In this document: positions 25,301 to 33,677 of the stretch, in pieces
How the letters are laid out: each line of letters opens with the position of its first letter
Numbering within the stretch: the stretch's first letter is position 1
Source of the DNA: Halothermothrix sp.
GTDB taxonomy: Bacteria; Bacillota; Halanaerobiia; DY22613
Length of the DNA stretch: 64,000 bases
Assembly (NCBI GenBank): GCA_016841825.1
Contig: JAENYK010000002.1
Span: 124,001 to 188,000 of the forward strand
Direction: 5' to 3'
The notes under the pieces: generated by a model
Databases searched by the model: none
Told to the model about the DNA's origin: nothing
The model's input: only the letters and a program-made list of their open reading frames with translations
Translations under genes and position numbers: made by a program

Positions 25301-25849
25301 ATGGAATTTATCAAAAAGCATTTTGCCAGACTAGAAGAATATCTAGTTATGATTCTTTTAACGATTATGTCTTTTTTGGTTATCTGGCAAGTTATTGCCC
25401 GGTTTATTCTCAAAGCTCCCCTCTCCTGGACTGAGGAATCGGCTAGATATCTGATGGTCTGGCTAACTTTTCTTGGTGCAAGTATTGGAGTTAAACAGGG
25501 AGCCCATATTGGAGTTACAGCATTTTTGCAGATTTTGCCACAAAAGGTTCGTAAGGTTGGGCTTCTCTTTGGTAACCTGGTCGCTCTGGTCTTTGTGGTA
25601 GTTATTTGTATATATGGTTTTAAAGTTGTATCTATTCAGCGAATGATGGGCCAGCTCTCCCCCGCTCTACAGATTCCTATGTGGTGGTCATATTTAGGAA
25701 TCCCCGTAGGTGGTATCTTTATTTTCATTCGCCTGGCTCAAAATGCCTGGAGTAATTTTATTACTGATGAGATTAGTTTTGAATCAACTGAAGTAAAAGA
25801 TGCTCTCGATCTGGCGAAGGAGACTATGAAACAGGGAGGTCAAAACTGA
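25301..25849 (+). CDS. dctQ: TRAP transporter small permease DctQ (system 1)
   Basis: 182-residue membrane protein with four helices (about 15-37, 50-68, 90-112, 132-152). The motif P-L-S-W-T-E-E-S-A-R-Y with a W-L-T-F-L-G-A helix and L-Q-I-P-M-W-W are hallmarks of DctQ. The ATG at 25301 with AAGGGAG upstream is chosen over an in-frame start 51 bases earlier that would lie in the intercistronic hairpin. Its stop codon overlaps the ATG of the large permease (TGATG). Confidence 0.9.
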   Translation: MEFIKKHFARLEEYLVMILLTIMSFLVIWQVIARFILKAPLSWTEESARYLMVWLTFLGASIGVKQGAHIGVTAFLQILPQKVRKVGLLFGNLVALVFVVVICIYGFKVVSIQRMMGQLSPALQIPMWWSYLGIPVGGIFIFIRLAQNAWSNFITDEISFESTEVKDALDLAKETMKQGGQN

Positions 25850-27120
25850 TGGCAACCTTACTATTTGGATCTTTTGTTTTTCTATTATTATTTAATGTTC
25901 CAATTGCGTTTTGTTTAGGTATGGCTGCTGTTGTAACTTTGTGTTTGCTCAGCGGTGTACCATTAATGGTTGTACCACAAAAAATGTTTAATGCTATTGA
26001 TTCTTTTCCATTGATGGCGATTCCATTTTTTATGCTAGCTGGTTCGCTGATGCAGAATGGAGGAATTTCCCGGCGCTTAATTAATCTGGCGAAAAATATT
26101 GTCGGTTCAGTATCTGGTGGATTGGCGATGGTTGTGGTAATTACCAGTATGTTTTTTGCCGCAATCTCGGGTTCTGGTCCTTCCACTGTTGCGGCTATGG
26201 GTTCGATTTTGATCCCTGCGATGATTAAAGAAAAATATGATAAAGGATTTGCCGCTGCTATTCAGGCTGCATCTGGTTCATTGGGGGTAATTATCCCACC
26301 CAGTATCACAATGATCACTTATGGTGTGGTCACGGGAAGTTCGATTGGTGATCTTTTCCTTGGTGGATTTGGAGCCGGATTAATCTATGGTGGATTAATT
26401 TTGCTTACAGCCTATGTGATCTCCCGCATCAAAGGATATCATGGTTCAGATAAAGCTTCCTTCAAAGAGGCCTGGGGTTCTGCTAAAGATGCTATTTGGG
26501 CGATCCTGATGCCATTCATTATTCTCGGTGGAATTTATGCGGGAATTTTTACCCCAACTGAAGCCGCAGCCATAGCTGTGTTGTATGGTTTTATTGTGGG
26601 AATGTTTATTTATAAAGATTTAAAATGGGCTGATTTACCAAAGGTCTTAATTGATTCTGCTAAGTCTACTTCTGTAGTTATGTTAATTATCTCTACCGCC
26701 ACTGTATTTGGTTGGTTGTTAACATCTGAACAGATTCCGGAAGCTATTGCACAAGGATTTTTGGCTGTATCCTCCAGTCCAGTAATTATTCTGTTGTTGA
26801 TCAATATTCTTTTATTGTTTGTTGGATGTTTTATCGAAACAAATGCAGCAATTATTATTTTAGCTCCAATTCTATTACCTGTTGTTACTAAGATTGGGGT
26901 AGATCCTGTACATTTTGGCTTAATTATGATTGTGAACACTGCTATGGGTATGATAACGCCCCCGTTGGGAGTTAACCTCTTTGTGGCGTGCGGAATCTCA
27001 GGAGTGTCACTGGAGCGAATTTCTAAGGCAGCGATTCCTTTTGTTATTGTCTTAATTCTTGCAACACTGATGATTACCTTTGTACCGGCAATAACTATGT
27101 TTCTGCCCAGGCTCTTTTAA
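25849..27120 (+). CDS. dctM: TRAP transporter large permease DctM (system 1)
   Basis: 423-residue, roughly 12-helix membrane protein that carries out Na+-coupled transport of the substrate presented by DctP. Typical DctM blocks: I-P-F-F-M-L-A-G, F-F-A-A-I-S-G-S-G-P-S-T-V-A-A, I-I-P-P-S, F-T-P-T-E-A-A-A and T-P-P-L-G-V-N-L. Translationally coupled to dctQ. Same length as the DctM of system 2 but clearly diverged, so the two systems probably differ in substrate. Confidence 0.94.
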   Translation: MATLLFGSFVFLLLFNVPIAFCLGMAAVVTLCLLSGVPLMVVPQKMFNAIDSFPLMAIPFFMLAGSLMQNGGISRRLINLAKNIVGSVSGGLAMVVVITSMFFAAISGSGPSTVAAMGSILIPAMIKEKYDKGFAAAIQAASGSLGVIIPPSITMITYGVVTGSSIGDLFLGGFGAGLIYGGLILLTAYVISRIKGYHGSDKASFKEAWGSAKDAIWAILMPFIILGGIYAGIFTPTEAAAIAVLYGFIVGMFIYKDLKWADLPKVLIDSAKSTSVVMLIISTATVFGWLLTSEQIPEAIAQGFLAVSSSPVIILLLINILLLFVGCFIETNAAIIILAPILLPVVTKIGVDPVHFGLIMIVNTAMGMITPPLGVNLFVACGISGVSLERISKAAIPFVIVLILATLMITFVPAITMFLPRLF

Positions 27121-27140
27121 GAGTTAGGAGGTGAATAATC

Positions 27141-28379
27141 ATGCTACCAAAATTAGCACTTGTTAAACAGAATTTTACTAATGATCGGATTACTGATATC
27201 ACAGCAGCAATCACCGGGGAATTGTCCAGAATTAAGCTGGCAGAGATGATTAAGCCAGGTGCGAAGATTGGTGTAGTTACTGGGAGTAGAGGAATCCATG
27301 CCATCGAAGAGATGGTGACAGCAATTGTTAAAGAAGTAAAAGACCTGGGTGGTCAACCTATTGTGATTCCCGGAATGGGGAGTCATGGTGGTGCTACTGC
27401 AGAAGGTCAGGTTAAGGTTTTGAAAAGTCTTGGAATAACTGAAGAGACAGTTGGAGCTCCGATAATATCGTCAATGAAAGTTGAGGTATTAGGTAGTACT
27501 GCCAATGGTGCTCCCGTATATTTTGATCGAAATGCTATGCAGTGTGATGGAATTATCATCATTAATCGTATCAAACCGCATACAGATTTCCGTGGTGCCT
27601 ATGAAAGTGGACTGATGAAAATGTTGGCAGTAGGTCTGGGTAAACATGCCGGTTGTAGTACTATGCATCGCTATGGTCTTGGTCAGACGATTCCTGATGC
27701 AGCGAAAATTATCTTACAAAAAGCTCCTCTTCTTTGCGGAATTGGGGTGATTGAAAACGCACTGGATAAACCAATACTCATCGAGGCAGTGTGTCCACAG
27801 GATTTTGAATCCAGAGAACCTGAGTTATTAAAAATTGCCAAAGGATACTTACCACAGATTCCTTTTGACAAGTTGGATCTGTTGGTGGTCTATGAGATGG
27901 GCAAGAACATTAGTGGTACGGGTATGGATACCAATGTTCTTGGACGATTTAAAATTGCGGGAGTAGAAGAACCTGAGCGTCCACTGATAAAGAAGGTGGG
28001 AGTATTGCGCCTTAACGATAAATCTTATGGTAATGCACTGGGGGTTGGTTTAGCTGATTTGACCACTAAGGAGTTATACGACAGTATCGACTTTGAAGTA
28101 ATGTATGCCAATCTTATTCCCACTTCCTATTTGGAGAGGGGTAAGATTCCGGTTGTTCTGCCCACAGATCGAGCTCTCGTGGAGGCAGGATTGAAAACTA
28201 TCGGGCCAGTCAAACCAGAGAATGCCCGGGTAGTGGTGATTAAAAATACTCTGGAATTGAGTAGAATTTATGTATCAGAAGCTCTCATATCGGAAGTACA
28301 GGCAAATTCGTCTTTAGTATTGGAGACAGATTTTACAGATTGGCCATTTGTTAATGATTCTTTACAACTTGAGTTATAG
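27141..28379 (+). CDS. LarA-like nickel-pincer racemase/epimerase homologue 1 (DUF2088)
   Basis: 412-residue cytoplasmic protein of the lactate racemase LarA superfamily, which uses a nickel-pincer nucleotide to racemise or epimerise 2-hydroxy acids. Catalytic-type residues visible: His82 in M-G-S-H-G-G, His147 in R-I-K-P-H-T-D, and Lys160/His176, 16 residues apart exactly as Lys184/His200 that hold the cofactor in Lactobacillus LarA. Further conserved block G-K-N-I-S-G-T-G-M-D-T-N near residue 255. AGGAGGTG precedes the ATG, 20 bases after dctM. Genes making the cofactor (larB, larC, larE) are not in the window. Substrate unknown: lactate, malate or sugar acids are known for relatives. Confidence 0.8.
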   Translation: MLPKLALVKQNFTNDRITDITAAITGELSRIKLAEMIKPGAKIGVVTGSRGIHAIEEMVTAIVKEVKDLGGQPIVIPGMGSHGGATAEGQVKVLKSLGITEETVGAPIISSMKVEVLGSTANGAPVYFDRNAMQCDGIIIINRIKPHTDFRGAYESGLMKMLAVGLGKHAGCSTMHRYGLGQTIPDAAKIILQKAPLLCGIGVIENALDKPILIEAVCPQDFESREPELLKIAKGYLPQIPFDKLDLLVVYEMGKNISGTGMDTNVLGRFKIAGVEEPERPLIKKVGVLRLNDKSYGNALGVGLADLTTKELYDSIDFEVMYANLIPTSYLERGKIPVVLPTDRALVEAGLKTIGPVKPENARVVVIKNTLELSRIYVSEALISEVQANSSLVLETDFTDWPFVNDSLQLEL

Positions 28380-28393
28380 GAGGTAGATGATCC

Positions 28394-28774
28394 ATGAGGT
28401 TAATGCATACAAGTTTGCCTGAGTTTAAATTAAAGATGCAAGGGGCAGTTTTAAAAGCTTCATCGAATAAGAAACTGGAGATTCGCGGCCTGGAAAATCT
28501 GAAATCTGCCAAGATGCAGTCCCTTAGAACAGGTCGAATTGAGAATGCTGTTGAGAGTATATCTCAGGAGAAAACTGTTAGTCGGGTAGAAGTGGTAATT
28601 ATGCCGCGGGTTCCTGAAACGATGCACACAGTAATTGTCAAAGGGTATGATACAGATAATCAACCTCAAAAAGCAGTATTAGAAGTGATTAATATTATCC
28701 ATCCAACTGAAGAAGTAGAACTGGACGGTTTTATGGAGATTGACGACCGTCGTCCAGTAATCGGTAAACACTAG
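28394..28774 (+). CDS. 126-residue protein of unknown function in the sigma-54 island
   Basis: I do not recognise this protein. It is small, soluble, without signal peptide or Cys, and looks beta-rich: residues 45-110 alternate strands such as S-R-V-E-V-V-I-M-P-R and M-H-T-V-I-V-K-G-Y, then A-V-L-E-V-I-N-I-I and a charged E-E-V-E-L-D-G-F. It begins 14 bases after the LarA homologue with GGAGG before the ATG, and 13 bases before the next gene, so it is firmly inside the operon. Position suggests a subunit or partner of the following 341-residue protein. Confidence 0.75.
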   Translation: MRLMHTSLPEFKLKMQGAVLKASSNKKLEIRGLENLKSAKMQSLRTGRIENAVESISQEKTVSRVEVVIMPRVPETMHTVIVKGYDTDNQPQKAVLEVINIIHPTEEVELDGFMEIDDRRPVIGKH

Positions 28775-28787
28775 GAGGTGACCAACA

Positions 28788-29813
28788 ATGAAAAAACTAC
28801 CCTTTCGCCTGATGAAAAAAGGAATTGGGGCAAAACATGGTGCTCCGATTAATGTAGCATTTGTAGATATACAGGACATTTTGGAGAATGGTCTTACCGA
28901 AACAGAAGCCCTGGATGCCATTGCCAGTTATATGAATGCTCCGACAGCTATTAATCTATTCAATATGGATGCAATCACAACTACCAGTGATGGCGTTCTG
29001 GTCGAAAGTGCAATTACAACTATGGCTGCTGCTGATAAGGGACGGGTACACAAAGAGTTTGGAACTTTGCGGATGAAGCAGATTGAGATTGATGATGAAC
29101 TTATCTCTTTGGAGCCACATTTGAAGCAGATTAAAGCTCTGGGGTTAGAAAGTAGACCCTTGTTTAGAGGTCCGGACCCCAAAGATAAACTAATTCCAGT
29201 TCACAATGTGGTAATGACCGGAGCTGCCATTAACAATAATTCGGCAACCGAGATTATGAATGCCATCACTATGGAAGAGATGTTACTTCCATATCTGGGT
29301 CAGAAACAGATCATGGAAGATGGCGAGATTCTTTTCGGTGTTACAGGAGAGGTAATTTCGGTCGGTATCGGGATGACTGTTGCAGAAAAATATGGACGAG
29401 TTTTTCCAACCCGCCAATTTAAAGCGGGAGAAACTGCTCACGGTTCAGGCGAATATGCGAAAACTTTGAAAGCAAATATTCCCTGTGTAGTAGCGCCTAA
29501 AGAAGTGCTGGCCAAATATACAGTAGCTGCATTAGAAGCTGGAATGATCCCGGGACGGGAGATTGGCTGCTCACCGGCTGTATTGAGTCTGGCTCATGCA
29601 CTGGGCAAGGAGATTGATTTCGAGCGGATTCAGCCTGCTGCCTGGGCAGAACTTAATAGTGTGGGAATCACGGAGAGTCAATTGCTCACACCTTCGCCAA
29701 AAATGAGTGTTGAAGAAGCCATTCAATCGGCAGAAAAGATTATTCCCGGGGTGAAGAATCCACAACGAGTCAAATCCACTGATGTAATTGAAAAGATTAC
29801 AATTAGTGTTTAA
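28788..29813 (+). CDS. 341-residue protein of unknown function in the sigma-54 island
   Basis: I cannot assign a family. Soluble, no signal peptide, no membrane helix. Notable blocks: G-I-G-A-K-H-G-A-P near the N-terminus, M-T-G-A-A-I-N-N-N-S-A-T near residue 147, F-G-V-T-G-E-V-I-S-V-G-I-G-M near 184, the motif G-E-T-A-H-G-S-G-E-Y around 215 and C-V-V-A-P then G-R-E-I-G-C-S-P-A near 230-265. The glycine-rich turns with His, Glu and two Cys look like an enzyme active site rather than a structural protein. I considered the proline/glycine reductase proteins and saw no convincing match. AGGAGGTG lies before the ATG. Confidence 0.75.
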   Translation: MKKLPFRLMKKGIGAKHGAPINVAFVDIQDILENGLTETEALDAIASYMNAPTAINLFNMDAITTTSDGVLVESAITTMAAADKGRVHKEFGTLRMKQIEIDDELISLEPHLKQIKALGLESRPLFRGPDPKDKLIPVHNVVMTGAAINNNSATEIMNAITMEEMLLPYLGQKQIMEDGEILFGVTGEVISVGIGMTVAEKYGRVFPTRQFKAGETAHGSGEYAKTLKANIPCVVAPKEVLAKYTVAALEAGMIPGREIGCSPAVLSLAHALGKEIDFERIQPAAWAELNSVGITESQLLTPSPKMSVEEAIQSAEKIIPGVKNPQRVKSTDVIEKITISV

Positions 29814-29846
29814 CGACATTTCATAAGGGAAGTCTCCCGTGGAGTA

Positions 29847-29889
29847 CGACTGTTTACTTCATGGGGGTACATATCCCCTTCTGAAGTCG
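29847..29889 (+). other. intercistronic hairpin
   Basis: In the 157-base gap after the 341-residue protein, ACTTCA (29856-29861) pairs with TGAAGT (29882-29887) around GGGG/CCCC (29863-29866 with 29875-29878). No T-run follows; it may set relative expression or protect mRNA ends. Confidence 0.45.
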
Positions 29890-29970
29890 ATAAATTGAAG
29901 GCATTAATAGGCCTACTGTTAATGTGACTTTAACTTTATAAAATAGATAATCAATGAAGGGTGGTTTATC

Positions 29971-30318
29971 ATGGAACATGTTATTGCCTATGCTGATAAA
30001 ACTGTTTTGAAAATTGATGGAATAGCTGTCAAAGGTCTAAAACCTGAAGAATTGGAAGCCCAATTATTTGTTCTATTTCAACGTCCTGTTCGATTGATTG
30101 GTGTGACCAGTAACTCTCTGGAGATGGATATTTATAATTTAGAACCTGAGCAGATTTTAAGTAATGAAAAAGGAATTATTACCGCAATCTCGACAGTTCC
30201 TGGATTAACCGCCACAGAGGTTACACAGATTGTGCAAGCTGAAAAAGCGAAAGAGGTGACTGCCGATCAGATCATACCTGGGTCTGGAAATGGTTGTGCG
30301 AGGGAGAGGTGGCTTTAA
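29971..30318 (+). CDS. 115-residue protein of unknown function in the sigma-54 island
   Basis: Not recognised. The first half is compatible with a small alpha/beta or PDZ-like fold (V-L-K-I-D-G-I-A-V-K-G-L-K-P-E-E-L then R-P-V-R-L-I-G-V-T), followed by a helical region and a C-terminus G-S-G-N-G-C-A-R-E-R with one Cys. No signal peptide. GGGTGG precedes the ATG. It ends one base before the start of the molybdopterin-binding-like gene, so the two are translated together and may interact. Confidence 0.7.
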   Translation: MEHVIAYADKTVLKIDGIAVKGLKPEELEAQLFVLFQRPVRLIGVTSNSLEMDIYNLEPEQILSNEKGIITAISTVPGLTATEVTQIVQAEKAKEVTADQIIPGSGNGCARERWL

Positions 30319-30319
30319 A

Positions 30320-30850
30320 ATGCGTAAGATCTTGATTTTACCAACCGGGGATGAGGTGTTCTCTGGTATTATCCTGGATACAAATAGTCCCAAGATTATG
30401 GCTAAGATCCTGGAAGACTATCCCGCAGCACAGATCACCCGGGCTACACCTTTAAAAGATCGTCAGGCAGAGATTCTCAACGCTTTACAGATTGGAGTGG
30501 AAGCTGGGAATGATCTGATCATCACTATCGGAGGATCGGGCGGAGGTGGGAAATATTCTCATTCTCTGGCACCAGATTACACTCATGAAGCTATTTTGCA
30601 ATTAGCACCTGATGCGGCTAGAATTTCCATCTTCGGGTATAATGGTCATTTGTGGTCTAAAATCGTCGTGGGGAAAGTCGAGCAGACTTTAATAATCACC
30701 TTGCCTGGTCCACAAGTAGAGGCTTTGGCAGGTTTATCTGCAGGAATTGAGAAGATTCAAGCCGGGAATGATGTGCAAAGGATCTGTCAGGCGATGGCTT
30801 CTGCAGTGTTGGCTCAATACCCCAGAGGAGGTCATTGCCAATGCAGTTAG
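30320..30850 (+). CDS. MoCF-like (MogA/MoeA-fold) small protein
   Basis: 176-residue soluble protein with the look of a molybdopterin-binding (MoCF_biosynth) domain: L-P-T-G-D-E-V at residues 7-13, G-I-I-L-D-T-N-S-P at 16-24, I-T-R-A-T-P-L-K-D near 39-47, and D-L-I-I-T-I-G-G-S-G-G-G-G at 65-77, then V-E-Q-T-L-I-I-T-L-P-G-P near 120. In MoeA/MogA the corresponding loops hold molybdopterin, but the usual D-x-T-P/E motif after the Gly loop is not clear here, so the ligand may differ. The ATG at 30320 has GAGAGGTGG upstream. No molybdoenzyme is nearby, which makes its role here open. Confidence 0.65.
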   Translation: MRKILILPTGDEVFSGIILDTNSPKIMAKILEDYPAAQITRATPLKDRQAEILNALQIGVEAGNDLIITIGGSGGGGKYSHSLAPDYTHEAILQLAPDAARISIFGYNGHLWSKIVVGKVEQTLIITLPGPQVEALAGLSAGIEKIQAGNDVQRICQAMASAVLAQYPRGGHCQCS

Positions 30851-31347
30851 GAGTTATGGTAATTACAGAAAACGATTTTGGATCTATAGAGGAAATGAAG
30901 ATGATTGAGTGGATTGAACAGGAATTTTTCCCGCTTTTCAAGTTGAAAGAGCGTCGGTTCTGTAGGGATGATGTGTATGATATTACCAATGATATTCAGG
31001 GTTTTGCTCAGGTAGATGTGATTATTATTATAGCTGACTTGAGTTTGAAAAAACTGGAACATACTGTCCAGACGATCCGTTCCTGTTTACATTCCCGAAT
31101 TCAGCCTCTGGAAGAGGCGATGAAATTTGCCTTGTTAATGAAGAGTGGACCTTTATCGGCATTAAATACAACAGTGGCAGGATTGAGAGATCAGACCCAT
31201 GTTTTTGCAATTCCAAAAAACTTTGTGGAAATACAGACACTAATTAGTACTATTGTAAAACCATATTTGCTTAACCATGTTTTTTTTGATAAAATTAGAT
31301 TAAGACCACTAGAAATGCTAAAGGAGTATCTAGAAAGTGAAAAATGA
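30841..31347 (+). CDS. degenerate MogA-like protein
   Basis: 168-residue soluble protein overlapping the previous gene by 10 bases. Its start (L-G-V-M-V-I-T-E-N-D) and end (S-A-L-N-T-T-V-A-G-L-R-D-Q-T-H-V-F-A-I-P) recall the first strand and the S-R-x-x-A-G-x-R...L-P-G region of MogA/MoaB, but the glycine-rich nucleotide loop is replaced by V-I-I-I-I-A-D-L-S-L. I therefore read it as a diverged relative that may pair with the preceding protein. The ATG at 30841 with GAGGAGG 9 bases upstream is chosen over a TTG two codons earlier. Confidence 0.6.
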   Translation: MQLGVMVITENDFGSIEEMKMIEWIEQEFFPLFKLKERRFCRDDVYDITNDIQGFAQVDVIIIIADLSLKKLEHTVQTIRSCLHSRIQPLEEAMKFALLMKSGPLSALNTTVAGLRDQTHVFAIPKNFVEIQTLISTIVKPYLLNHVFFDKIRLRPLEMLKEYLESEK

Positions 31348-31939
31348 ACTATATCCTTTTATCAAAGAGGCAATAACTAGTACTGGAGAATCTGTTTTGC
31401 TAATTGGTTGTGGAATTGGACCAGTAGCAGAGTTCGTTGCTGAGCTAACTACCAGGTTTGCTCAGTGGTCGGTTCCATTGGAGACCAGAGACGAGCCTTT
31501 TCTGCTGGATTTTTATCTGGCCCGGGAATTGAAGCGAGATGTTCCGGAGCAGGTGATCGTTTTGGGAGCAACTATCAAAGCAGAACTCTCACATGGTTGT
31601 TCAGGTGGAGTAATCGGAGATCCGCATATGGAATCCCGTTCTATCAACCTCTACACAGAGGTTTTACGGGAAGGGCTCTGTCTGGCTGGATTACCTGGAG
31701 GGCCAGGACTAGTTTTTTTGGGGCAGGAAGCAGATGGGGTAGTTTTAATGGAGATTGCAGAAAAATTGGATCGCAAAAATGGTGGGCAGATTTTACGTCG
31801 ACTCGCCGAAGAAGCTGTTGAGCTTGGTATCTCCTTTCTTCTTGGTGTTGCTGATGGATCAGGCGACCGGGAGGGGGCAGTTCTCTTAATGGATGGAGCA
31901 CGGATAGAGGTCTTACAATTCCTTAAAGAGAAAGGTTGA
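31337..31939 (+). CDS. 200-residue protein of unknown function in the sigma-54 island
   Basis: Not recognised. It begins with a GTG inside the end of the preceding gene (11-base overlap) after AAGGAG. Soluble; glycine-rich blocks are V-L-L-I-G-C-G-I-G-P near residue 21, E-L-S-H-G-C-S-G-G-V-I-G-D-P-H near 85 and L-A-G-L-P-G-G-P-G-L-V-F near 115. The Cys/His/Asp cluster in the middle block could bind a metal or nucleotide. The G-L-P-G-G-P segment recalls the L-P-G turn of the MogA fold, so a third divergent member is possible but unproven. Confidence 0.68.
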   Translation: MKNELYPFIKEAITSTGESVLLIGCGIGPVAEFVAELTTRFAQWSVPLETRDEPFLLDFYLARELKRDVPEQVIVLGATIKAELSHGCSGGVIGDPHMESRSINLYTEVLREGLCLAGLPGGPGLVFLGQEADGVVLMEIAEKLDRKNGGQILRRLAEEAVELGISFLLGVADGSGDREGAVLLMDGARIEVLQFLKEKG

Positions 31940-31945
31940 TTCCTC

Positions 31946-33355
31946 ATGAAAGATGAGCACATTAATTCCCCGACACATTTAATTCTGAATCAGATCATTC
32001 AAAATTTGAAAGAAGGCGTAAATGTTGTTAATTTAAAAGGTGAGATAATCTATGCTAATGCAACTTCAGCCCGTTATGCCAATACCACTGTGGATAATAT
32101 GTTGGGAAAACATGTCACAGAATTTTATCCCAAAGCGGCGTTAGTCGAGGTATTGGAGTCTCGTGAACCGATTTTGAATAGTCCAACAGACCATCCGGAT
32201 GGTCGATATTATGTGGTGGATGCGTATCCGCTAATTCTGGATGGTCAGTTTAAGGGTGGATTTGCTATCTTTCGAGATATTACAGATATAAAGATTATGA
32301 ACTCAGAAATCTCCCAACTGCGGTCAAAATTAATTCGCAAATCTTCGATTATCTTTGATCAGTTGATTGGGTATGATGGTAGTTTGAAAGAGGTTGTTAA
32401 AAAAGCGGGTAAAACTATTGGCTCTCTGGGAGGGCCACGTCATTGTATGATTCTTGGTCAGACTGGTACTGGGAAGACTTATCTGGCCAAACTGATGTAT
32501 CAATTTGCCAAAGATACGGGAGTGCTGGACGCAGATGCTCCGTTTATTGAAGTTAACTGTGCTCAATTTACAAATCCGGATGTGGCAGCTTCGGAAATTT
32601 TTGGCTGTTCTAAAGGTGCGTTTACAGGTGCCACGGATAAAAGTGGATTGATTGAAGCTGCTGACCATGGAATTCTCTTTTTGGACGAGGCCCATGCGTT
32701 AGCAGAATATCAAAACTTACTGTTGAAAGTTATTGATGAACAGAAAGTTAGGAGAATTGGTAGTCGAATAGAGAAGAAAGTTAATGTAATCATCATCACT
32801 GCATCTACTCAGAACTTACAGGATAAATTTTTGCCAGAGTTATATCAACGTCTTGCCCAATATCAACTACATTTACCGACTCTGGCAGAGCGACCTTATA
32901 GTGAAAAAGAACAACTTTTGCATTTGTTCAAGGTTAATTATAAGAAAGCTGCGCTGCAAAATTATGGACTAGACCTGGAGATTATTTTTGAACCAGAGGT
33001 GCGGGAGATGTTGCTGCAAACCAACTATTCCAGAAATGTTCGGCATTTTAAAGACGTAGTCAATGCTACAATTGATGCGGCAACTCCCTTGATTCATAAT
33101 TTGCAGAGTAAAAAACTTGTAACCTATGTCAAATTGGAACATTTACCCGAAGGGATTTTGACAAAACAGTCTGAACCTATAGCTAAGAAGATCTGGCGAA
33201 AAGAAGATAACAAAGAAGAACTGAATAAGTTAATTCGGGATTTTCGAAAAAAAGGTTTTGGTGCACGGAAAATAGCTTCCCGTTTACAGGAGATAGGTCT
33301 GGATATACAGTATTATCATGTGGCCTATATCTTAAAAAAGATGGAGGCTGAATAA
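31946..33355 (+). CDS. sigma-54-dependent activator with PAS sensor and AAA+ domain
   Basis: 469-residue enhancer-binding protein. PAS domain at residues 12-115 (I-I-Y-A-N-A-T-S-A-R-Y), AAA+ domain about 135-380 with Walker A G-Q-T-G-T-G-K-T (171-178), the sigma-54 contact loop G-A-F-T-G-A (224-229) and Walker B I-L-F-L-D-E-A-H (243-250). The C-terminus (435-469) is not the usual Fis helix-turn-helix but a G-A-R-K-I-A-S-R-L-Q-E-I-G resolvase-like one. The intact G-A-F-T-G-A means it should activate sigma-54 promoters; the consensus one at 24140 is the obvious target. The PAS domain probably senses the pathway substrate. Confidence 0.92.
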   Translation: MKDEHINSPTHLILNQIIQNLKEGVNVVNLKGEIIYANATSARYANTTVDNMLGKHVTEFYPKAALVEVLESREPILNSPTDHPDGRYYVVDAYPLILDGQFKGGFAIFRDITDIKIMNSEISQLRSKLIRKSSIIFDQLIGYDGSLKEVVKKAGKTIGSLGGPRHCMILGQTGTGKTYLAKLMYQFAKDTGVLDADAPFIEVNCAQFTNPDVAASEIFGCSKGAFTGATDKSGLIEAADHGILFLDEAHALAEYQNLLLKVIDEQKVRRIGSRIEKKVNVIIITASTQNLQDKFLPELYQRLAQYQLHLPTLAERPYSEKEQLLHLFKVNYKKAALQNYGLDLEIIFEPEVREMLLQTNYSRNVRHFKDVVNATIDAATPLIHNLQSKKLVTYVKLEHLPEGILTKQSEPIAKKIWRKEDNKEELNKLIRDFRKKGFGARKIASRLQEIGLDIQYYHVAYILKKMEAE

Positions 33356-33386
33356 CAGATCATGATGTCATCTGGAGATATAGGCT

Positions 33387-33414
33387 GAAAATATTGCACT
33401 TTGTGCAATATTTC
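33387..33414 (+). terminator. terminator-like hairpin after the activator gene
   Basis: AATATTGCAC (33390-33399) pairs perfectly with GTGCAATATT (33403-33412) around three bases, followed by a short T-rich run. GC-poor, so possibly leaky into the oxidoreductase genes. Confidence 0.5.
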
Positions 33415-33427
33415 TTAAAGGTGAAAT

Positions 33428-33441
33428 AGTTGTCAACAACT
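33428..33441. promoter_or_regulatory. palindrome AGTTGTCAACAACT, copy 1
   Basis: Perfect 14-base palindrome 237 bases before the oxidoreductase gamma gene. The same palindrome occurs at 36811-36824 ahead of TRAP system 2. The form and size suit a FadR-type GntR regulator such as the one at 43117. Confidence 0.6.
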
Positions 33442-33487
33442 CGAAGCTGTGAAAGGGATATTCCTAATTTTTCTAGAAAAACTGAAT

Positions 33488-33597
33488 GAAGAAATTTTAG
33501 TGAAACAACCTGAGCTTCTGATCACAAAGATCTGTGAAAAGAAGATATCCAGTATTATCATGTGGCATATATCTTAAAAAAGATGAAAGCTGAGTAA
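33488..33597 (+). pseudogene. decayed duplicate of the activator gene's 3' end
   Basis: The translation of 33488-33540 (E-E-I-L-V-K-Q-P-E-L) matches activator residues near 408 (E-G-I-L-T-K-Q-S-E-P), and after a frameshift 33541-33597 matches the last 18 residues (D-I-Q-Y-Y-H-V-A-Y-I-L-K-K-M) with two changes, ending in TAA. The intervening roughly 30 codons are missing. The bases after the stop (33598-33663) also resemble those after the real stop (33356-33427), so the copied unit extended into the intergenic region. Confidence 0.75.
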
Positions 33598-33677
33598 TAA
33601 ATTATAATGATAACTGGAGAAAAGCTGAGGGTATTAAACGTTGGACAAATTTCTTAATAGTGAAAGGAGGAAAATAT

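Noticed and set aside
31465-31901. Overlapping frames on both strands within the 200-residue unknown protein
   Set aside because: The sense frame is coupled to its neighbours by start/stop overlaps and a ribosome site; the others have neither.
28394-33355. Assignment of the island to a D-proline or glycine reductase system (PrdA/GrdE, PrdR-like activator)
   Set aside because: The layout with a sigma-54 activator is reminiscent, but I see no selenocysteine-type in-frame TGA, no pyruvoyl-precursor motif and no recognisable reductase subunit motif in the proteins here.
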